Positions 12,506-23,913 of a DNA stretch of 64,000 nt are shown piece by piece. The notes under the pieces were generated by a model. That model did not search any database, was not told the origin of the DNA, and saw only the letters and a program-made list of their open reading frames with translations. This DNA comes from Apus apus (taxonomy: Eukaryota; Chordata; Aves; Apodiformes; Apodidae): the NCBI RefSeq assembly GCF_020740795.1, contig NC_067282.1:154180858-154244857 (forward strand). The letters are read 5' to 3'. Position numbers and translations under genes: made by a program. Position 1 is the first letter of the stretch. Each line of letters begins with the position of its first letter.

Positions 12506-12860
12506 GCCCGCCCGGATTGAAACCGCCGCCCGCCGCGCCTCACGGGAGGGGCGGGCGGGGCCTCGGGCGCGCCGGCGCGCTGGGCCCGGCGGGCGGCGGG
12601 GCGGGCGGCGGGGGGCGCTGCGGCGGGGCGGGCGGCAGGGGGCGCTGCGGCGCTGCGGGCAGCAGGGGGCGCTGCGGCGGGGGGCGCTGCGGCGGGGCGG
12701 GCGGCAGGGGGCGCTGCGGCGGGGGGCGCTGCGGCGGGGCGCTGCGGCGGGGGGCGCTGCGGCGGGGCGGGCGGCAGGGGGCGCTGCGGAGCCCAGCCCC
12801 GCGGCGCGGCGGGGCGGGGCGGGCGGTACCTGCCTCGCTGCTCGTCCAAGTGGCAGCCTG
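12180..12860 (-). promoter_or_regulatory. CENPM: CpG-rich promoter block of CENPM
   Basis: This stretch is very GC- and CpG-rich, in contrast to the flanking CR1 sequence. It contains the CENPM start exon and the first intron, and it has no TATA-like word near the start. It is the only CpG island-like block near the 5' end of CENPM, so it is the likely promoter. The exact transcription start cannot be read from sequence. Confidence 0.7.
12590..12795. repeat. GC-rich minisatellite in the CENPM promoter
   Basis: Imperfect tandem copies of a 13-15 bp unit built from GGGGGCGCTGCGGC, interspersed with GGGCGGCAG spacers, give higher-order blocks of about 28-46 bp. The plus strand is a near-continuous series of G runs and could form G-quadruplexes. 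Long frames on both strands through this block are repeat artefacts. Confidence 0.9.
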
Positions 12861-13828
12861 CCAGCAACCCCCCAGGGATCGGTGTTGGGCGCAAGGCTGT
12901 TTGATATCTTCCTCAGTGATCTGGATGGCGGGATCGCGTGTACACAGCCCGGCGAAATTTGTGGATGGTGCCAAACCGAGCGGGGAAGCGGACACTTGGG
13001 AAGGGAGAGCCACCCTGCAGCGAGACATGGAAAAGTCGGCTAACGAGAGCCTTAAGAAGTTCAGCAAAGACAAGCGTACGGTCTTGGACCTGGCAGACAT
13101 AACCCAGGAGCGCAGCACAGGCTGGGATCTACCTGCCTGGAGGGCAGCCCTGTGAAAAGGGACCTGGGGGTCGTGATGGACAGCAAGCTCAGAATGAGTG
13201 AACAGTGTGCTAGCAGCAAGGAAAGCCAACAGGATGCTAGGTTGCATCAAGGGCATCACCAGCAGAGATAAAGAAGTCATCATCTCACTCTACTCAGCAC
13301 TTGTCAGGCCACACTTGGAATACTGTGTTCAGTTCTGGTCCCCACTACACAAAACAGATGGTGAGAGGCTGGAGAGGTTCCAGAGAACAGCCACAAAGAT
13401 AATCCAAGGACTGGGCAGCCTGCTGTAGAAGGAAAGGCTGAGAGAAGTGGGTTTGTTCAGCCTGGTGAAAAGGCGGCTTAGGGGAGACCTCATCACCGTG
13501 TTCCAGAACTTGACATGCAGTTACCAAGAAGATGGAGACTTCTTTTTCACAAGGACTCACATGGAAGAGACAAGGGGCAATAGGTTCAAGTTACTCCTAG
13601 GTAGATTCTGATTGGACACAAGAGGAAGAATTTTCACAATGAGATCAACCAGCCATTGGAATAATCTCCCCAGGGGAGTGGTGGATTCCCCAACTTCAGA
13701 CATTTTTCAGATTCAGCTGGAGAGGGTGCTGGGCCATCTTGTCTAGATCATGCTGTCTCTGAGAAAGGTTGGACCAGCTGATCCTTGAGGTCCCTTCCAA
13801 CCTTGTATTCTATGATTCTATGATTCCT
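12860..13828 (+). mobile_element. CR1 LINE fragment directly upstream of CENPM
   Basis: It starts inside the CR1 reverse-transcriptase region (CCCCCAGGGATCGGTGTTGG, then the TTCCTCAGTGATCTGGATG word). It runs through TGCTAGGTTGCATCAAGGG and CTGGAGAGGTTCCAGAGAA, and ends in CCCTTCCAACCTTGTATTC followed by two TTCTATGA copies. It is oriented away from CENPM and abuts the promoter minisatellite. Confidence 0.9.
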
Positions 13829-13900
13829 GCAGCATCCAGGCATCCCAGGGGTCAGTCATGCCAGGGGCACTTGTCGGTGGCACTAGAGCAGGCTCTAGGG

Positions 13901-14440
13901 TGTGGTGGTTAAGACACGGACTCCAGGGTGAGAAGCCATGGAATCATTTATTCTTAGAAAATGTTCCCTTATATACTTTTAAAGTGGGAACTGAGAAGAG
14001 CAGCAGGGGTAAAGAACACTCACACCTGCTCCTTGGCACATACACAGACCTTGGATTCCCAGGATGTAGCCGATCACACACTGAGCACACGATAAGCAGT
14101 GTTCTAGTTTTTGTCAACATTCACGGTGCTGCTCACAGCAAGCCCTGGCCCTTAGCTGCTCTCCTATTGTTTTGTCTACTCCCTTACAGATTGAGGAGGC
14201 CCTTTTTCTTTTCCCATGGCTATTCTCCACACTAGGGTTCCTAAGGGGTGTGAAAGGGGCAGGATGCTGGCCTCGCCTTGGCTGTCCAGGAGTATCACGG
14301 ACAGCCCTAAGCTCCCAAGAAGCACTTGTTTCCAGGGCCAGACTGTCCTTCTGACCCTTGTGATGAGCTGATGCCCGCTAGTTGCTCAACGCTGAGCAAC
14401 ACTGAAGTCCCCAGTAAAATTCCACTATTACCTACATTGC
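13901..14440 (-). mobile_element. Solo-LTR-like fossil (ERVL-like), minus strand
   Basis: Read on the minus strand, a TATATAAG word is followed about 30 bases later by AATAAA and then by a region ending ...ACCACCACA, the layout of an LTR promoter plus poly(A) signal. The plus-strand start TGTGGTGGTT resembles the ends of avian ERVL-type LTRs. I see no internal retroviral genes next to it. The boundaries, especially the right one, are approximate and I could not find a clear target duplication. Confidence 0.4.
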
Positions 14441-16793
14441 CGAATATAACGTGAACAAATAAATGTTAACAAATTTAGAACGTTTTCATACTATAAAGAC
14501 TGCTTGATAGAACTCCAGGGAAGGGGATTTCTGTAATGATGAACAGCTGCAGTGCCCGACTTTGCACACCAAATTGTTCTGTGCAAGGTTTTGCAGCAGC
14601 TCCAGCAGCCCCAGCTTCTGTCCCACCCCTTTCTGGGCACCTTTTCCCCTCCCCTGCCCAAGATACAGGCAGAAGCACTGCAGTTATGGAGATTGGCTGA
14701 GCTTTTCTCACTCCAAGGTCAGAGTGAGATGATGATGTGCAGTGACGTAAAGCCCTTGAAGGTCCAATGTCCCTTGGTGGCCTGTGGTCCTCCTTGCTGC
14801 ATCTCCTGCTCTTTACTTCATCCCTGAGTTTGGCTCCAGCTCAGTGTGGAGTGCTGGGGCTGGCTCTCCCTGCCTCTTTGGCTATGGCACCTCTGAATGG
14901 CAGGAGACGTGCCAGTGGGGAAAGAGGGTCTCAGGAAGATGAAGACGTCTCCCTCTCTGCAGTGAGCTGGAGAGGGGAGATGGAGGGGAGGGAGGGGAGG
15001 TTTGATGTAAGCTGACATCACATGGCTGCTGTGGCTTTTTTGATCTTGACAAAGGCAGACGGTTCTGCTCGTTGCCAGCATGAGACAAATTGCAGGTGAA
15101 GCAGAAGAGATTATGGGATATTTCTGGTTGTTGTTGAGTTAGGTGGGGGGAAGGGAGGACGAATCCAGGGCAGACATGTCCTAGAGATGAGAGGCAGCCA
15201 GATGCAATTAATAACAAGAGCCAGCTCCCAGGCTGGGGGGACACAGGGAGCAATTACTCTGCTGATGGTGTAAAATATGTTAAAAGCTCTGGCACCCACC
15301 TAAAATGTGTTTGCTCTCTTTCTGCATCCTGCTACTCCCTGTTGCCTTCCCTCTGGCCCTGCAGAAAGAACTGGGTGGCTTCATTGTCTGGTTGGGGACA
15401 TACTCACTGTCCCATGTCACTGCAGGCTTCTCACAACACTGGTGTCTGTTGAGGTTCACTGGGTCCAGATGAGCTACCACCAAGCTCATTGTTCTTTTTC
15501 TTTGTCCCCAGCAGGTTTCTTGTCCATCCTTTGGCAGACTTCCCTCTGCAGGGCTGACCCCCGCCTTCCCATGGGAACACAGAATTTTTCACCTCTCCCT
15601 TTTCCATGTGCCCCACCTTCACTGTGGCCTTTCTCTGGGTGGACACCTCCCCCATAGTCCCTTATGAACAAAGGTCCATCGGGTTCACAACCCACCTGAA
15701 AGAGACACAGGGGTAGTGCTGATGGGACCTGCCTGAAAGTCCAGGCTTTGGCACAGCCAGTTTCCTCCTGGGATACAAAGCCTTTGCATGACAGTTGGCA
15801 CAGCGAGCTGTGCCAGGCAGATTGAGTTTGCTTTTCTTCCTCTGTGAAATGCAGCAGGGATGTTCTGTGGGGGATGCAAAGCCTGCAGAGCAAGCTCTGC
15901 TCCGTGAGGAACCAGGGAGGAGAAGAGGGCTCCTTGTCCAGCAGCCTTGTTGGCTTATTTTCCCGTGGGCCAAGGGGTCTATAGCAGATTTAATGTCAAA
16001 GGGTAACATTTAAGAGCTGTTTCTCATGGTAGACAATGGCATAAGGAGGGAGGGGCTTGGGCTGGCAATGTGCCTGCGGCTCCTGTCTGGAGCTACAGCT
16101 TGGCAAGGAGAGAGGGGAGAGGGACAAGACACTGTTGGTTTTGGAGGCTGTGGTGTATTTTACATATCACTGCCTGACTGTGTCAGGCTGTTTCACCTCT
16201 CTCCACCCCACCTCCAGCTTTCAAAGTGAGAATAATGAGTCCATCTTAGCTTCCAAGCAGTGCAGAAGAGCTGAAACAGGTGTGTCAGTGCCCTGGCCCT
16301 CAGCACAGGCAGAAGGGCAGGATACTGAGAGGGAAAGCTCCCGATTTTACTCTGTAGGCCCTTGTATATGGCTGCAGCAGCACAGACCATTCCCAAAATT
16401 GTGTGATGTAGCCCATGTGAAGATGCTCTGGTGCTACCAATTAAGGCAGTTAGCATCAGTGGGACTTGGCCTTCTCATCACCCATACTCTGTGGCAATGG
16501 TGCTGTCACTGCTGCAGCAGGACAGGAGTCCTGCCACTATAAAAAATGTTGTACAACATACGTTGCCCTCATGTATCCTCGGCCAGTTTGCTGCGTGCTT
16601 CATCTAGCAGGTTGGTGGCTGGATATCAGGATATTTTCTCTCTGATTTCTCTCTCTGTTCTCCCTGAGTAGCCAGAAGAATGGTGGAGACAGGCTTTGGA
16701 GGTGGTCTCAGAAGAAAAGCTGACCCCAGCTTGGTCCCAGTTGTCTCAGCACCTGCTCTCAGACCTCCAGGTGTTGTCCCAGATAGTGGAGTC
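14441..16793. other. Intergenic sequence, nothing recognised
   Basis: Both strands contain only short overlapping frames. One frame at 14767 begins with a hydrophobic stretch resembling a signal peptide, but it has no homology I recognise and no exon borders. I see no CR1, tRNA or other repeat here. Confidence 0.4.
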
Positions 16794-17170
16794 TGTCACC
16801 CCCTGTGCAATAAGCTGATCCACACACAGATTTGAGATATTTGCTTTAATTTCCAGTTCTGCACAGAAAAGAGAGCCAGGTGGTATTCCACAAAGCTGGC
16901 TCAGCTTCCTGAAACACAGGGGATCCTTTTATACACAGAAACATGTAAAATTACTTTATCTCTATATTCTATCATTCATATACATGACTGGTTAACTAGT
17001 TTTTCACTTCTGTTTAAGTCACAGTGCTTAAAAATTTCACCATTCAAGCTCAAAGGGTAGGAGGCTTTTTGTTAGTAGGGGTCCCTCTAGCCTATGGATG
17101 GGTATTTTAGTATGCTAATATTCATTAATATGCTAATAGGATGTCAATAGGTAAGTCAAATTAGTCAGTG
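16794..17170 (-). mobile_element. Second solo-LTR-like fossil, minus strand
   Basis: On the minus strand a GTATAAAAGG box is followed by ATTAAA about 80 bases downstream and then by a U5-like stretch ending GGGGGTGACA. Upstream lies an A/T-rich U3-like region. The plus-strand start is TGTCACCCCC. No internal coding part is present. Assignment to a family is uncertain and the right border is approximate. Confidence 0.4.
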
Positions 17171-20135
17171 TTTTCTACCTAGTGCTCATGGCTATAGCTA
17201 AGGTAAGTTATGGGAGTAGTCTGCTTTCCCAACCAGGTATCCAACTGATGTCCTGTCATGCATCCACAGTGCCTTCTACATCCTGCAGCAACTCCCTCAC
17301 CTCCAGCAGCTGAGCAGAGAGTGTTGCCGTGACTCTTGCTGGAGTTTTGACCTCTGCTGCTGACCTTGGGAGAGGCTAGTTTGATGAAGTCCATCTTTTC
17401 CCATGCTTCTATTTACCTTGAGAGAGCAGTATTTGGGAGATTGATGTTGCCTTAAAGACAGGCAGAGACTTGTGTCTGATCATATCAATAGATGCTGAAA
17501 AAATCCTACAGAACACTAAAGAACAGCAAGGAGACACTTAATCAGGCTACGGATTAAGCCAACCTCAGTATGTTGTTCATGCTGTGATTTAAGGGCATGC
17601 TACAAGCAGAAAGCATGTGCCTGAGGCTGACCAACCATCTCCTCTTTCTCCAGCCAGGACTTTTGTCTGAAAAGGATTTAATGCTTTCTACTCTGGCTAG
17701 GTGGCCCTCTCACATCAAATCCAACCCCATGGTCACCTTCATTATCAGGTGACTTTGTGGCTGCCCAGAGATATGGAGGGAGTTGGAGAGTTGGTGGTGG
17801 GCAGGTATCCTGGGGTGAAGGGATCTGGGGGGGCTCATTTGTGCACTCAGGGGCTTCCTCCAAGCCAGGTGGAAGGGCCTGGAAGCACCTCCAGGCACAC
17901 AGCAGGATGATATGTATGTGCTTATGCCTAGAAGATGCTGAGTGGGAGGTGGTGGCCTTATTCATAGTGAAAGCTGAAATGCAGCTGAAGCATTTCCATG
18001 TGGTTCAAGTTATACATGGCACGTTGATGCCTGGAGCCATCTTGACGCCACAGCTCTTGTTGGAAACCAAAGGATGTGACAGCACCTGAAAGCCCTGTCA
18101 CAGGCAGCCAGCAGCTGCCGCAGCTTCAGAGGCCACCTCAGGGCAGGGGCTCTGTGAATGCTTCCCCAGCTTCAGCAGCACAAGGCCCTGTCCTCATTTC
18201 CTGCTGCTTCCAAGGGTGCTTCAAACTCAGCTTGGGGAGTTCTGCTTGAAGCAAGTGAGGCTGCTGTGTTATGATATGCACAAACCCACTGATGCAGTGG
18301 TGGCTGCAGAAAGAGGTGAACCCTACTCCTTGCAGTGCCCTCCCAGTCCTTACAAGGGCAGGGAAGTGAGTAAGGAGGGGGGGGGGGAATGACCCCATGA
18401 GACAAAACTATCACTGTTCTGGGGTTTTGGCTGCATGAGCAGCATTTTAGCATTAAGCTGGAGCTTAAACCTGGGGAGAAGTTGTACCCCAATGGACACA
18501 CACTGGCTCTGGTGTCCCCCTGGCGTGACCCATGACAGACAGCTGGGATGGTTGGCTGGGGATGGAGGGGATCTTCCGCATTTTGGCATGGTGTACTTGA
18601 GGACACCTGACCCAGCAGTCCCTACTAGGCTGGCCTGTGGCTCTGGCACTGACCAGTCTCCTGGAGAAATGAATAGTGTCTTGCCTTGTGCCAGCCACCA
18701 CCAAACTCCCTCTCATTTTCTTTGCACATCTGGAAAGTAGTTTCTTTTCTGTTCTCTCAAATGTACTGGGTCTTTGTCTGCCCTTAGGGTTTCCTCTGGG
18801 AACACAACATACAATATCCTTTCAACATTATTATTTTTTTTTTAATTTGATTGGCTCTTGGTTTGTCCAAACAATGTGTTTCTCTCCCAGTACAGTCAAA
18901 ACTGTGAGGCTTGTGTTTTCCTCCCTCTGCAATGGGATAAGTGAAACAGTTACTGTGCTGATGGTGGTTAAGGTAGGTATCATGGCTGAACTTCAGTGAA
19001 GTTAAAATTAAGGTGGGGTTGCAGGCTGCTCTCTGGAGGGACATGGCAATCACCTGGAGTGCCCACCTCGCTGGAGCAAACCAAGAAGCAGATCCTAATG
19101 GATCTGGTCCTCCATGCAGATATGCTGCTGGATACAGGAGAATCCCAAGGCTATGCTCAATGCTTCTAAGCGATTCCAAAGCTGTACCAAGTAGAAGTGG
19201 GGCTCAGGAGGACAAAAAGAGGACAAGGAGGTAGTAATGGAACACACCAGCCAGACCCCATGGCTCCCAGCACAGCCCTGTCTCTGTGCCAGTGGATGAA
19301 ACCCCAGAGCAGGCCTGGTGATGAACCACTTGGGTGCATTACCTTTGGAGCCAGCAAGTGCACATTGACTCTGTCACTGTCCACAGGTTGGCTTGGGGAG
19401 GGGACAAACCCAATTGTGCCTGAAACACAATCTACTGGGAAGCCAAATCCTCCACTTCTTGGCTCCGGGGGCATAGGCATGCAGTGGGCACAAATTCAGA
19501 GCTTAGATGTTTTGGTGGCTTTTATTAGCCCTGCAAACCTCGACAAGCACCTCTCTTGGCAAGTCTGCAGGGCTATAGGTGTCAGAAACTAAGTGGTCAG
19601 GGCTGGAGAGTGCAGGCAGGAGAGCAGGCAGCTCTCAGAGCTGGAGCCAGTTGTTTGGTTTTGTTACAACATTTTTGTGTTAAACGACTTCTGTATCACA
19701 GTGAAAATTTCACTGTGTACTGAAACAAACAAACAAAAAGCAACCAAAAAAACCCAAGAGAGTTTGGTTGTTCCTATTTCTGTGCTGCTGAAAAGCTGAA
19801 GCTGTTTTAACCAGCCTGCTTCTCTCAGCAGCAGCAGTGACAGAGCCAGACATGCATTCAGGAAATGAGATATTTCACTGAAAACAAAAACATTACAGCA
19901 ATTTTGGTTCCGTTTTCTGCTGTAAAATATTTTTGGGAAAAGTGTTGATCATTTTATTTTTGCATAAAACCCCTAAAACGAGTAGGAACCTCCCTCCTTT
20001 TCCACCCCTCTCTCTCTGCCTCCACCCCGCTGCTGACAAGCCACCAGCCCCCAGCGCCTTGGGTCGGGCACACTGGCAAATCTGAGAAGTCTTAATATCC
20101 CATGAATCCCCATCAGCACGAGCTCACACACGTCT
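17171..20135. other. Intergenic sequence, nothing recognised
   Basis: No gene or interspersed repeat is recognised. Short low-complexity tracts occur: a G run near 18377-18387, a T run near 18833-18843, and an A/C-rich stretch near 19725-19755. The frames on both strands overlap and show no family features. Confidence 0.4.
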
Positions 20136-20748
20136 CCTCCAGCATTTCTCCTCCTCCTCAGTCCCATCCTTTCTTCTCATCCGGGTGGAGAGCCGGTCCT
20201 CCGCCGCGGCATCCCGGGCTGCGGATGGTGCGGGAGGAGGGAGAGCATCCCTCGGCCGCCTCTCCCGTGGCTCTCGCCCGGGTACCATGTGCGGGTGAGC
20301 TGGGGAGGCCGGTTGCCATAACGACCGCTCCTAAAATGCCCTCCCCCCATTCCTCCGCCCCCCCCCCCCCCCCCCCCCCCCTTTCCCGGGCATTGGGATG
20401 CAATTGGTTGCAGACGGTCCCTCCTTCGGGGGGGGTGGCGGGCGGTGGGGTGCCCTGGGGAGGCAGGAGGGGGGCTGACGCTGCCGGGGCTGCGATGGGG
20501 GAAGCCCCCCGGAGCCCCAGTGGGCGATGAGGCCGCGCTGCCGGCTGCCAGCTATTCCCGCACGATCCCACCATCCCTCCCTCCCGCCCAGTGCCTGTCG
20601 CCTGCCGCTGTCACCCTGCTCTCCCGGAGCCGAGTCCTTTCTCTCTGGTACTACCTGGCTGGGAAAGGAGCCTGATTCACCCCAGCCGGGCCCCAGCAGA
20701 TGCCAGAGGGAGCAGCCTCATCCCATCACCTCAGGCCCGTGGAAGGAG
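20136..20748 (+). promoter_or_regulatory. SMIM45: CpG-rich block, likely SMIM45 promoter and first noncoding exon
   Basis: The block from about 20140 to 20640 is clearly richer in CpG than its surroundings. It is followed by GGAAGGAG and the strong donor GTAGGT at 20749. It is the only such block between the CENPM promoter and the SMIM45 coding exon, so I take it as the SMIM45 promoter with a 5' UTR exon. This is inference; no transcript data were used. Confidence 0.45.
20358..20381. repeat. Poly(C) tract of 24 bases
   Basis: An uninterrupted run of C inside the CpG-rich block. Such tracts are prone to length change and sequencing error, so the exact length should be treated with care. Confidence 0.95.
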
Positions 20749-23083
20749 GTAGGTGGCATGTTGCAGGGCAGGTAGTGGGCGCTAGTTGGGGATGCAAAGT
20801 GGGACCAGGGTCATGTCCTGGTCCCCAGCTACCGGCAGCTCCTTGCTCCAAGCTGCAAGCTGCCCCAGGATGCCCCAGTCCTGGTGGGATCTTCTGTGGC
20901 TGGGGTGAGCCTGTGGCTGGTAACCTACCAACCTGATTTGTGCTCCCAACCATGCACATGGGAGGGTTTTGTGGCCACAGTCACCTGTGTCCTGTCACTC
21001 TGCATGGGCACCACTCCTGTCTCACACACCCCCTGCCCAGTAACGACTGCATGCCCATGTCTCCTGCAACGCCCCCCACCCCCCCACCTCCCCTGGTTCT
21101 CCTGGCCTCCCCCAGGCAGTTTCTGCCCTGTCACTTGCAGCGTGCCCCCTGGGCACCACAAATGTGTACCCACATCACCTTGGGGGGCAGTGGCAGGTGG
21201 CACAGGGGACCCAGGGGTGACATTGAAGGAGAGCGGCTGGAGTGACACGTGTAGCGTGGGTTTACAAAGAGTCAGTCAGCATCCTTCTGTGGGATGCTGT
21301 CTCAGCTGAAAGACCAGGGACTCTTCCATGTCTTTGGGGTGACACAGATGTCCCACTCTAAACTTGGGTGCTGAGATCAACTGGTCCAGCAAGGGTTAAG
21401 TCACATTTAATATCTGCAGAGCTGCTCCAGAAAGCTGACATCTTCTAATGAAACTCTCTCTTCTCAGCACCTGCATCCAAAATCTGCTCACCCATCTGAC
21501 AAGGACAAGTGCTTTGCTGGGCTGGCTCTGCAGAGCCGGGAGTGGGGGGCTCTGAGACCCTGCCCACCATTTGGCTTGGTCATGGTGAGGACCCTTTGCT
21601 GGGGGGCAGGGACAGGCGAGTAGTGGGGGACATGGCATGCAGTGAGGGCTGCATAGCAAGTAGGCTGAAGAATAGGTTGCTGGCGAGGAGCTGGGAAGTG
21701 CTGGCTCTGCTAGCCATGGAGGAAGGATAAACTGGGAAGCCTGTAGGGCTACTTTTTATTGCTGTGCTCTTTGGATGGCAGCTTTAATGCCAGGTTTGGA
21801 AAGCAGATGACCGGGGAAGGCAATGAGGTTGCTGGCTTTCCTCCCATTGCCTCGAGGGGTCCAAGACAGAATCACCTTCCCAGGCTCCCTAACCGTGGTC
21901 ATTGCTGTAACCAGCCAGGGACTGGTATCAGCTGCTGGGGCACCTCTAGACAAAGGGTTTTGCAGCAGACATGGCCCCCCAGGCTGGGTGCAGCAGCAGC
22001 TGGGATGTGCAGGGTGTGCACAGGACCTACTTTTGCAGAGCATGTAAGAAAGCTGCGCTGAAGGGTCCCTGGCCAAACCTGGACCTCAGACCTGTCTCCT
22101 GTTGGGGTTGTGTCTAATTCCTTCCACAGTTCCTCAGTAAGATCTGAGTGAGAGAAACCCAATAAAAGGATCCCTGCTCCCCACAGCACGTCTAGGACCT
22201 TACCGTGGGCGGGGCCGGGGGCTTTTGTCCTGAGTTGCTCGCCCCAGGGAAGCAGAGGCAGTCTTGAAGAGGCAGGAACAGCACCTAGATTGTGCCTTGC
22301 TCCCCAACAAATGAAGCAGAGTCCCGTCAAACTCGATCAGGTGGAGCAGGAGCGTAGCAAAAGGGAGATGGGAATCACTGAGAGGGAAATAAAACCAAGG
22401 GCTGCTGAAAGCCAAAGGCATAGTAGGACGAGGCAAAATTGACCGAGGTCTCCCCTGTCATGCAAAGAGCCTCCCCTCAGGACTTCGTTTTGTGCCTGAG
22501 CCCGGCACTGTCATGCTATGCCAAGCCTGAGGGAACCAGTTTAAAACACCAAAGGCACTGGTCCCAGTTTGAACTACCAAGGCCTTAACAAGCAGTAAGC
22601 TCACCATGCAAAACCCAGTATCCCTGGCACTGGGGGAGGCTGTAGCTGGGCCTTTTGGGGGGAGATGCTTCTCGATCCCCTTTTCTGCCCCTGCATGACC
22701 CACACACTGGTAGGTGTTCCCATCGGAGTGGGCAGCTGGGAGTCAGACAAACTGAATAACACTGTGGGGTTGCAATTTGTGTTACTCCCTCCCTCCCTCC
22801 TAAAGGATGGGGATGAAGGATGGGCACAAATGTGGTGCCATTACAGCTTTTAAATGGCCCCGAGTTGGAGTGTATGCCCTGAGCATGGCATCAGCAGGGC
22901 CATGCAGGCTGGGAGGGAGTAGGCCAGGCACCAGCAGGTTGTGGAGCTGGGACCCCATCTGTCCACCCCTCTGGAAAGCTTCAGCCCTGACGGCTGGGCA
23001 GGGAGATCTTTGCTCCTTCCTGCTCACTCATTTTTAGCCCCGGTCAACAGTGGTTGTGCAGCCTATTGTTTTGTGTTCCCCAG
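20749..23083 (+). other. Probable SMIM45 intron or intergenic sequence
   Basis: I find no coding exon. A CTCC tetranucleotide tract lies near 22785-22801. If the flanking splice sites are real, this is the first intron of SMIM45. Confidence 0.3.
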
Positions 23084-23160
23084 GGCGACTCTGCTCCTGA
23101 CTCGGCACCTCGCACCTGGGTGGCAAGAGGTTCCTGGAGAGGCAGATCAGCTGTCCCCAA
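23084..23160 (+). other. SMIM45: Candidate noncoding SMIM45 exon
   Basis: The segment is bordered by the acceptor GTGTTCCCCAG on the left and the strong donor GTAAGT on the right. It has no in-frame link to the SMIM45 start and would be 5' UTR. It is proposed only from splice-site quality and position. Confidence 0.35.
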
Positions 23161-23706
23161 GTAAGTGGCTTTCACTGCCCAGCAGCTGACATTGGGGGAG
23201 GATCGGGACTCTGCTCAGAGACCAGAGCTGAACCAAGAAATGCGAGGTCCCTGGGTACCTGAGCCCCCACAAGGCAGGGCACTAAATTGTGGTGCAAGGG
23301 AGGATTCAGCCCTGAGTTCAACCAGCTCAGACTGGGAATTGAAAGGGGTGGTGAAGTGTCAGGGGAAGGGATAGCAGATTTTCCCCCATATGAGAAATGA
23401 GAAGCAGGTGTATGTACCTGCTGCCTACCTTTAATAGCTGGCAGCATGACTGGGGGTGTGTGGGCTTGCACCCCTCTGTGGGGAGGGAGCAGGACTGCCA
23501 CTCAGGGAGGGGGTCCCATCAATAAGCCAAAGGGATTGCACTCTCCCCAAAGCACCCAACATGAAATGGGATGCAGTGGGTGTATGAGGAGGGGCGCAGG
23601 GAGGCTGGGCACTGTTGATGAGGCAGATGTCTCATCATGAAGCTCGGTGGTGGTGTTTTTTGGGTGCTGCCACTGCACGAGCTTACTCCATTTTTCTCTG
23701 GCAGTC

Positions 23707-23913
23707 ATGCCCCATTTCCTGGATTGGTTTGTGCCAGTGTATCTGATGATCTCCATTCTCATCCTGGTGGGCTTTGGAGCTTGCATTTACTACTTTGAGC
23801 CAGGACTTCAGGAAGCCCATAAGTGGCGAACGCAGAGGCCGATCATGGAACGAGACCTTCGGAAGACACTGATGATTCGGGACAACCTGGCCTTTGGGGT
23901 GCCCGAGGTCTGA
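23707..23913 (+). CDS. SMIM45: Small integral membrane protein 45, single coding exon
   Basis: A 68-residue protein beginning MPHFLDWFVPVYL and ending DNLAFGVPEV, nearly identical to human SMIM45 as I remember it. Residues 9-30 form one hydrophobic membrane segment. Before it is a very short aromatic N-terminus; after it is a charged tail containing HKWR and RDLRKTLM. The start is set by a splice acceptor (TTTTTCTCTGGCAG) two bases upstream of the ATG; the open frame extends further left only through intron sequence. It lies between CENPM and SEPTIN3, the same place as human SMIM45/LINC00634. Its molecular function is not established to my knowledge. Strong conservation over bird-mammal distance argues for a real, constrained microprotein. 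Confidence 0.93.
   Translation: MPHFLDWFVPVYLMISILILVGFGACIYYFEPGLQEAHKWRTQRPIMERDLRKTLMIRDNLAFGVPEV

Noticed and set aside
12057-13043. Long plus-strand frame of 328 codons (and similar frames on both strands) through the CENPM promoter
   Set aside because: It is made of CENPM antisense sequence, the GC minisatellite and CR1. The Gly/Arg- or Ala/Pro-rich peptides are repeat artefacts.
14767-15015. Frame starting with a signal-peptide-like hydrophobic stretch
   Set aside because: No exon borders, no family resemblance and overlapping frames on the other strand.
23647-23913. 88-codon version of SMIM45 starting at MVVFFGCC
   Set aside because: The extra codons are intronic: a clear pyrimidine tract and CAG acceptor precede the MPHF start, which matches the human protein.
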